From: Metridium senile
Lineage: Eukaryota > Cnidaria > Anthozoa > Actiniaria > Metridiidae
Length of the DNA stretch: 64,000 nt
Assembly: GCA_949775045.1 (NCBI GenBank)
Contig: OX459097.1
Coordinates: 11,936,695 to 12,000,694 of the forward strand
Reading direction: 5' to 3'
Below, piece after piece: positions 57,276 through 64,000 of the stretch. The position numbers and the translations under genes were made by a program. Every line of letters begins with the position of its first letter. Position 1 is the stretch's first letter. The notes under the pieces are model-generated. The model was not told the origin of the DNA and ran no database searches. It worked only from the letters and a program-made list of their open reading frames with translations.

Positions 57276-60200
57276 TTTTTTTTGGTCCGCGTTTTCCCAA
57301 ATGGTCCGTCGACGGACCGGTCCGTCGGTCCGCCGGTCCGTTGGTCCGTTGGTCCGCCGACGGACGGTCCGTATCCGTATTTTCCCGACACCCGAGAGAA
57401 AAGTGTGTTTTAAGAGAGTGCGTTACTAAATTCGTTACCACCGGATCTGATTACATGCCAACGATACACATAGTATAAAATATTGGCTTTTAAATCGTGA
57501 CATCAAAATAGAAGAATGAGTGAGAACTTATTGTAACTGAATATCTGGTAGGGGTACGAATGAACCCGTACAGGGGCCATTTATGACTCGCCCTTATCCG
57601 ATATATATCTACAATCTTGGACAAAAGTAGTTGAGACAGTTCGCGCGCTTTGTACGAATAATGTAAATAACTGTCCTTCTTGCTAACTGACATTAATTTG
57701 ATCCCCCTCCCCTCCCCCCTACATTCAATGTTGGATGTTGGGATTGTCTGGACCACTGGCATTATCTATCAATACATACAACATTGATTGGATGGGGGAT
57801 GGGGAAGGAACAGCTGAGAAATGCCGACTAGGGCTATAAAAACCGAAAGTGTCTCAACACTTTTGTCCAAGATTGTAGAAAGTTCTAGAGAAATAAAGAA
57901 CACTATTTTGTATAGGTCACGTTCCAAGGTTGATCAAGGCCAAAGATCTAAAGTGTGATCTTATTTTTGTTGAAAGATATATCAAATTATTAATTGAAAA
58001 CAAATCTGAAATAATATTATCAATATTTTGTCCCTTTACATGATGTTATATCATTTTAAAGCTTAATAAACAAAGAATACGTCTATGCAGTTTTTTCTGT
58101 AGAAAATGAATTTGTAGTGGGTGAGAACGACTCTAAGTGAAATTGGGTGTCTTTGTTTTACTCCGACGAAGGGCTAAAGCTCGAAACGTCAGTAAAGTTA
58201 AATCAACATTTGTTACGGTGTTACAAATTTCATTATATTACCCTTAGTTTAAAATGATAACCTGCAAATATTGACCACTTCTTGTTTAATTCTTATAAAT
58301 AATGTTTGTCAGCATATGTTGGTCTTTCAAAACCGGTGGGAGATACCCTGCGAGCAGAGGTTCCTTTCTCTTACCTAGAACGACGAGAAAAGTAACCTCT
58401 GCCGGTACCCGATAATTACATCCAAGTTTCTGGATGTAAAACATTATGGGCTATCTAATTATAAACTGGTTTTAAACTGGTTTTTCAACCATGCGATGAC
58501 AGAAAACATCACTTTCCCAAGCGTTAATGCGTTGATGTTTACTTTTGATTTCAATCAGTCGAGGCCAGGACCAACAAGATTTAACATTAACAATCGCTTT
58601 AGCTCTACGCAACATTAGATATAAGCTACTCACTAAACAATGTCGTTCTTAAATTTCTTAACTGGAGTTTTTGACGACATTAAACGGAGAGCATTTCGCC
58701 ATCTTTGCTCATTGTACGAAATACGATATTTTAACTTGTCACGCAAAAACCTAATCAGTTGACCTTTGGAAAACGCGCATGCTCAACAGGAATAACAACC
58801 GGTTGCCGGCAGAGGTTTCTTTTCTCGTCGTTCTAGGTAAGAGAAAGGAACCTCTGCTCGCAGGGTAGGTGGGAGAGTAACGAGTTATAATCAACGTAAT
58901 AAATAAAAAACACGCTATCAATCAATATATAAACGCTCACACAGTTTTAATGTTGATGAGTTGGGTAGTATTTGTGCTGATTTCGAAGATTTTCAGACCG
59001 TAAGTTTTGCAGGTTATCCTTTTAAATTTCACTAGTATGCTCAATTAATATAGAAAGCTAGAAATCGTGCTTCTAAACGGTTTTGTAAACACTGCATGAC
59101 TCACAATTCATATATCTGTCAGCGAGGTCACTTAAAGGTCATGCACAAATCAACCAATAGAGATCGTGGTTTTCTGCATGTGATGTTCTGGTAATACTCT
59201 GCGGGAAGTTTTTATAAATCAGATAACAAACTCTCACAAAATACCTTTTAGAGCATGAAGCGGTAAACATGGCCGACAAAAATAAGATTAAATCAAATAG
59301 TAAAGCAAGTAAAATAAGAAACATTAAAAATTATGAAGAAATTTAGAAAAAGGAAGACAACATAAACGAACCACGCAATAATAGGATTATAGGATTATTA
59401 TGTCACTTTTCGATTTAAATTTGTTTTCTATAATAATGAATTTATTTTAATATCTCTGGAAGTATGTTACATTATTATTTTTTTGTTTCTTTAATTAAAA
59501 GTTTATGTTTTAAGTGTTATAATATTTAAATAAAAAACAATCAGCCAAGGACCCGAGGTAGGCCTAGTGCTTGCTTACTCCCATATATTTGCTTTATGCC
59601 GGTATAGTATGTGCCGCGCTGGACCATGCACCTCCGATGGACAGGGTTTTTGGACTTGCTGTCTTCAACTGGGTGTATATTTTACCCCAAATGTCCAAAA
59701 CAGTATTTAGAATAAAAGGTCGTAGGGTTTATTATTTTTTTTTTAAAGAAACGTTAATTTATTTCGACAAAACGCCTCAGTATGCGAATGCGAAAGGACC
59801 ACTAAAATTGGCTCATTTTCCGATTGCTCTTGAAGAGGGTATGGAGCTTTTACTCTCACGTGTCTATAATATAGGGTCAGGATTTTAGACCTCTTGTGGA
59901 ACATCGCTATCGAAATCCATGCACGTCAAGTCCCCCTAACCCCCAACCCCCGACCTCATTGTGCTTTGCCAGGAGCATGGTTATGCATGACAAGATAATC
60001 TGTTCTCGATCGCACAGGGATATATGGTAAAAGGGAGGGTAATAGTTGCTTTCTAATGGGATTGACAACATTCCTATTTAATTATCAGGGTTGGTACAAT
60101 CCACCCCTACCTTTTTCTCCTATCGGTACTAGTTGCCCATCTTTATTAATGATCTTCATTTCATAACCATTGACTATATCCATCAGACCAACTTCTATTT

Positions 60201-63200
60201 CATCAAGGTTATTTCTATTGACCACCTGTTTGGCCATGGAGTCAGTTTCGGTCGATCCATAGGTTATCACTATATTCGCCTCTGCAGACATAATGTTCAG
60301 CAGTTTTCCAAGAAGTGGTATGCTCAGTGGCTGCCCGCCAGTGCACCAGTACTTCATCGTACTCAGGTCTACACCAGGAACGTCTTGTAGTACCATGTCG
60401 TGTAAGAAGAATGGCAGCACGAAACAGTGAGTGCATCGCTCTTCTGTTATGATTTCTAAGATAACCGAGGTGAAACCTCCTTGAAAGCCAACTTTAGGCG
60501 GAAAGACAACCAAAGTACAACCTCGTGAGATCACGCTGCCAATTCCAAAGTTGATGCCGGGTACCCAGTCAAACGGGCAGTCGTTAAATATCCTTGTATC
60601 TTGGGATACATCAATAGCCAGTCCGTTTGTAGTGTTGTCATTTACATAGGCATGGTTAGAGTATTCTATTGGCTTAGGAGAACCTGTACTACCTGATGTG
60701 AACATAATCATGAATGGGTCATCCATCAAGACTTGTTTCTCGGCTTGTTCTAGCCGTGCTTGACTGTCAGGGTTCTTCTTGGCCAAATCAAACAAGTCGT
60801 TATACAGGAATACACGCTTGTGTTGGATAAGATCAGCCTAGATATACATAAAAGCAACATATTAGATCAGAACTGTTGTGGATAATAGAAATACTAAGTG
60901 AACGTTTAGGCTATAGTCCAGTCCATGCAAAACGGCTATCTGTTAGAGTGAACTCATTACTCGGGCTTTCATAGAAATGCCCGAGTTTTAAAATGAGCCT
61001 CGTTATTTTTTTCTTGTCATTCAGTCACAAATCTCCGTCTACCCTCTAGAGTGCATGCGTAGGATCAGAGCGCATGCTTAGAATGACCCATAGTTGCACA
61101 TGGTTTTATCGAAGGACTCGTCGTCATTTCTCGTGGGTGGAAATATTTTAAAAGTATGAATAATATTAAATAATGTTTTACGCTCAAGCCACATACAATC
61201 GCACACGCCGTTAGCGGTAAAACTAGTACTAAAGCTACAAGATGTCGGGCGTTTTGGGGAACGGGTCAGTCCTTTAAATAAACTTTGAACATAAAGAGAA
61301 TCATACTATGTCAAATGAGCTAGAATTGGTATTATAATTTTGTCTTTGATTTACATGAGTAAATTAAGTAATCTACAAAAAAAGCAGGCAACCTCCCAGA
61401 GTAAAAGTCATATATAGACAATGCAGTTTTCACGACACGAAATTTCAAATTTACGCCGCCGTAAAGCTAACTTAAAGGTAACGTAAAGCCCATCTTTAAG
61501 AAACTTTACGCTCCTTTACGAAAGTGTAAAGATCAGCTTTACGACATCTTTACGCTCGAGCGTAATGCGACTTAAACGAACACTTTACGCTCAATTTAAA
61601 GGAGCGTAAAGATATCATTACGCTCGCGAAAAGCCATGTAAAGATGTCATTACGTTCTCCTTAAAGCCGTGTAAAGGTGCGTAAAGATATCATTACGCTT
61701 GCGTAAAGCCGTGTAAAGGTGCGTAAAGATATCATTACGTTCTCCTTAAAGCTGTGTAAAGGAGCGTAAAGATATCATTACGCTCGCGGAAAGCCATATA
61801 AAGGCGCGTAAAGATGCCGTTAAAGCTGTGTTATTAATGAGTGTTCTATCAGATATAAAACACTAATGTTTTATGCATAGAGTGCACAACACCATCAAAG
61901 GTCTCAGTTTTAATACCTCATCATTGACCTTTGCTAGGTTCTATTTTTCAATATTATTTGCGTTCATCTGTTACTATTATTCATGATCGCTTTCGCATGT
62001 GGGAAGCAAAAGGGGCGTATTGCGCATGATCGTGTTACGGAAATAATACGATCATGCGCAGCATTATTTTATAGCCAGAAAATTCCAATTTTTGACAAGA
62101 ATCTTTTATAAAAGAACGTTTCATAAGTGTTGGACTTTGCTAAGATGTTTAAAAAACTCGAGACCGTACGCGTACGTGTTTTATCGGCTATAAAACACGT
62201 TCTCTCTTTTTCTAAACATCACTTAAACTAATAGCGTAAAGATAGCGTAAAGATAGCTTTAAGCAACTACGCTAAAGCGTAAAGATATGTAATGATACCT
62301 TTAAGCTTCTTTAATCATAGCGTAAAGATAGCGTAAAGATAGCTTTACGTTCCCTTACACTGAGTGTAAAGATGAGTAAAGATATCTTTACGCTTATCAT
62401 CTTTACGCTCCTTTACGTCGCTTTAAATTTTTAGCGTAAAGATTGTCAAAGATCTTTACGCTCCTTTACACTTAGCGTAAAGATGCGTAAATTTGAAATT
62501 TCGTGTCGTGTTTGAGAAAGATACCTTCTGGTAGTTTCAGTATTATTAATGAGAAATATCTTATTTGTGTGTTCATTGTATCGGCTAAAGGTCATTATGC
62601 TTCGTATCAAAGATACCGTATGCAATCTTGAAAACAATGGTATTACCGGATATGGTAATAATATAATAGGTAAGAAGCACCAAAAGACTAATATATGCAT
62701 ATCTTTGATACGTACTAATTTTTTCTGTAAAATCAAAAGGGGCTTTAGTGTGGATCGATTCAAAGGTGTTCCCTCACACCATTATGCCGTATACTCGGTG
62801 CGGATAGACTAAATTTGACTTTTCTATATATTGAGGGAAAGCTTATTTGCGCAGAACCAAAAGTGGATGTGTGTTAACTGCTCGTTGATGGTTAGCTCTA
62901 GGGACTCCAAATTTTTTCCTTTGCAAAATAAATTTGATTCTTTAGCAAAAAGAGGTTTTTTTTAGCAAAAAGAGTTCTAAAATTCATTTATGCACAATAA
63001 AAATAACAGGGGCCTCAAACAGATCCTTGTAGAACGCCACAAGTAAGCGGAAGTATATTAGACTCGGCACAGCCAAACGAAATCTAGGTATGATTTAAAC
63101 CATCTAGAGTAAGGCCGCGAATACCATAGTGCTCTAGCTTTTGTATTTTAATACAAAAGCTAGAGCACTATGGTATTCGCAAAATATATTGCTTATGAAT

Positions 63201-63680
63201 TACCTCGCATCCAATCAAAACCGCTCTTGCGCTTTGCAGTTCCTCAAGTCTGGCCTGTATTTCTTGGAGCAACTGCTGACCAAAAGGACTACGGAAGTTA
63301 GACTTGGCTATGACGCAAGCGGGGTTTTTGATATCTTTGACATCAGAAAGACAGTCTTCCTCACTTACTACAACAACAGCACCAATTCTGTTCAAGGCCA
63401 TGTGAATGTAGACAAATTCCGGACAGGAATTCACCATCAAAAGTACTCTATCTCCTTTCTTTAGGCCTAGCTCCAAAAAACCAGCTGCGAGGGACTGAGA
63501 TCTAGTTTCATATTCTTGGAAGGTGATGGGAACCCTGTGTTTCTGAACGTCACGGAAGACAAATGCTTCCTTATTTGGATGTGTTGTAGCATGAGCTCGC
63601 AGTAGTTGGAAAGGAGTTCTACCTTCCAGCGGTTTTAGGAGCGGTTTGTGGGTGTAACTCATTTCGATTGACGACGATAT
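55858..63680 (-). CDS. Acyl-CoA synthetase (ACSF2-like, ANL superfamily) copy 1
   Basis: Coding exons: 63662-63204 (153 codons, after acceptor at 63683-63681), 60837-60111, 56354-55858, giving 560 aa in phase with no stop. Motifs: FTSGSTGSPKP about residues 199-209, GGQPL about 320, YGSTE 346-350, WNHLGD, GR about 446 and catalytic Lys about 543. The start at MSYTHKPLLK is preferred because homologous ATGs follow a conserved acceptor in all copies. The first, non-coding exon should lie beyond 64000. Oddities: GRMDHLIK has His where Asp is usual, and SIQPIEVEQ and GLTIKPHYY carry changes not seen in copies 2 and 3. Function may be altered. Intron 2 is long (3.8 kb) and repeat-filled. Confidence 0.9.
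57180..57466. repeat. Inverted-repeat element with GGTCCGTC core
   Basis: GTCGTTGGTGTTTTAATCAG at the left and CTGATTACATGCCAACGATA at the right. Inside are a (TTTA)n stretch (57236-57283) and a GC-rich core of GGTCCGTCGGTCCGCC words (57294-57372), very unlike the AT-rich surroundings. Confidence 0.8.
57612..57875. repeat. Palindromic MITE with TA duplication, CAATCTTGGACA ends
   Basis: CAATCTTGGACAAAAGT and its complement ACTTTTGTCCAAGATTG, with TA on both sides (57610-57611, 57876-57877). The core has CCCCCTCCCCTCCCCCC and CATTCAATGTTG. Ends and core both resemble the 254-bp repeats at 38952 and 43139, so this is a related MITE that the same transposase family may have moved. Confidence 0.88.
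58161..58190 (+). ncRNA. Hammerhead-ribozyme-like motif
   Basis: The sequence runs CTCCGACGAAGGGCT, AAAGCTC, GAAACGTC. GGGCT and AGCTC can pair as stem II around AA, followed by the core GAAAC and a GTC cleavage-site triplet. The usual CTGANGA core is CCGACGA here (one change at the conserved U). Such motifs sit in the terminal repeats of Penelope-like elements, and ACGU self-pairing allows dimers. Activity is uncertain. Confidence 0.4.
58346..58865. mobile_element. 520-bp non-autonomous element with long perfect TIRs
   Basis: CCCTGCGAGCAGAGGTTCCT at the left is mirrored by AGGAACCTCTGCTCGCAGGG at the right, and the identity continues for about 50 bp (TTACCTAGAACGACGAGAAA). It is flanked by TA (58344-58345, 58866-58867). 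No ORF. Confidence 0.9.
61431..62510. mobile_element. 1.08-kb element densely packed with GCGTAAAG
   Basis: The ends CACGACACGAAATTTCAAAT and ATTTGAAATTTCGTGTCGTG are perfect inverted repeats. About 61455-61820 and 62225-62490 contain dozens of GCGTAAAG, CTTTACGC and close variants on both strands, often as hairpins. The centre (61830-62220) is unrelated and holds GCGCATGATCGTGTTACGGA with an inverted partner GATCATGCGC. No ORF. Confidence 0.85.
63117..63180. repeat. Perfect 31-bp-arm hairpin next to a splice donor
   Basis: GCGAATACCATAGTGCTCTA with GCTTTTGTATT at the left is followed after only TT by the exact reverse complement. The arms are 31 nt without mismatch. It ends 23 bp from the exon 1 donor of copy 1 (63203), and the other copies lack it. 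Confidence 0.95.
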
Positions 63681-64000
63681 CTGAAAACAAAACAAGCAAT
63701 TTAAGGGAAAAAAATAAAGAATTATCATTCGGACAAAGTATGATCCTCCCCTTTCCACCCCTGGTGAAATAATTATGCCATGTAGCTATAAATGACCAAT
63801 CACAGTTTTTCTATCTTTGTTATATCGTTTTGACTGTAAGTAATATAAGGCACACATATCCTTCCCTATAAAGCTTACTTTTAATAGTGAAAATCAGTAT
63901 TAAATAAATACCGCTTTCCGTGATTGTTTTTTTTTGCATTTTTAGCTCCTCGTATATTTGGTATTATATTAGTGATACATTCTATTAATTTGGTTCTTAA
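63681..64000. other. Upstream intron of copy 1 (partial)
   Basis: From the acceptor at 63681-63683 to the window edge. GACCAATCACAGTTTTTCTA (63797) matches the 5' intron of copy 2 (AGCCAATCACAGTGTTTCTA, 53404), so the region is homologous. The first exon lies outside the window. Confidence 0.65.

Larger units (their letters stand above)
56355..60110. other. Copy 1 intron 2, repeat-filled
   Basis: No gene supported. It holds the GGTCCGTC element (57180-57466), a TA-flanked MITE (57612-57875), a hammerhead-like motif (58161-58190) and a TA-flanked 520-bp element (58346-58865). A 25-codon open frame at 59279 starts ATGGCCGACAAAAATAAG but has no recognisable homology. 59590-59930 is repeated in diverged form in copies 2 and 3 at the same intron position (TGTGCCGCGCTGGA at 50056; related text near 36290). 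Confidence 0.6.
60838..63203. other. Copy 1 intron 1
   Basis: No gene supported. It contains the GCGTAAAG-rich element (61431-62510) and a perfect hairpin (63117-63180). 62520-62830 is unrecognised AT-rich sequence with short open frames only. Confidence 0.6.

Noticed and set aside
59279..59356. Lys-rich 25-codon open frame starting ATGGCCGAC, preceded by TATAAA-like sequence
   Set aside because: Too short, no homologue recognised, and located within an intron full of repeats.

Overview
The window is AT-rich metazoan nuclear DNA. It has intron-rich genes, many palindromic miniature transposons and abundant simple repeats. The coding sequences are readily alignable to human proteins by eye, yet the repeats (Penelope-like retroelement, FLYWCH-type Mutator, Tc1/mariner elements linked to a HUH Rep gene, TACAATC- and CCGGTTGTACGAA-ended MITEs) recall early-branching marine animals. 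A cnidarian, perhaps an anthozoan, is my best guess (about 50%); the sequence does not prove it.

Layout. (1) 1-3464: no gene seen, diverged AT-rich repeats. (2) 3465-7142, minus strand: a complete nine-exon EXOSC2 (RRP4, RNA exosome cap subunit), 295 aa. (3) 7143-7426: a 284-bp bidirectional promoter with two YY1-type sites. (4) 7427-34438, plus strand: a complete 23-exon COG7 (Golgi tethering complex subunit), 756 aa. Its first intron holds a 7.9-kb Mutator-like element (7557-15466) with long terminal inverted repeats, a 9-bp target duplication and an apparently intact 14-exon PHD + FLYWCH + MULE transposase. Other COG7 introns are full of MITEs, a tRNA-derived SINE, minisatellites and a 370-bp polypurine tract. 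(5) 35420-63680, minus strand: three head-to-tail copies of a three-coding-exon acyl-CoA synthetase (ANL superfamily, ACSF2-like). Copy 1 is 55858-63680, copy 2 is 49479-52888 and copy 3 is 35420-43568, plus upstream 5'UTR exons for copies 2 and 3. Copies 1 and 2 look intact. In copy 3, coding exon 1 is split by a 4.4-kb insertion. (6) Between copies 2 and 3 lies a decayed Penelope-like element, itself broken by a 1-kb palindromic element.

The best candidate for something new is the 4,441-bp insertion at 38952-43392. It has a clean TA target duplication. It carries a Tc1/mariner-type DDE transposase gene (with one frameshift) and, convergently, an intact 441-codon HUH-endonuclease/SF3-helicase Rep gene. 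Two 254-bp direct repeats, identical by eye, flank these genes, and each repeat is itself a near-palindromic MITE. The structure suggests a Rep-encoding circular replicon that uses, or has recombined with, a Tc1/mariner MITE.

How the genes relate: EXOSC2 and COG7 are unrelated housekeeping genes sharing one promoter. The acyl-CoA synthetase cluster is a tandem family evolving by duplication, sequence exchange and loss.
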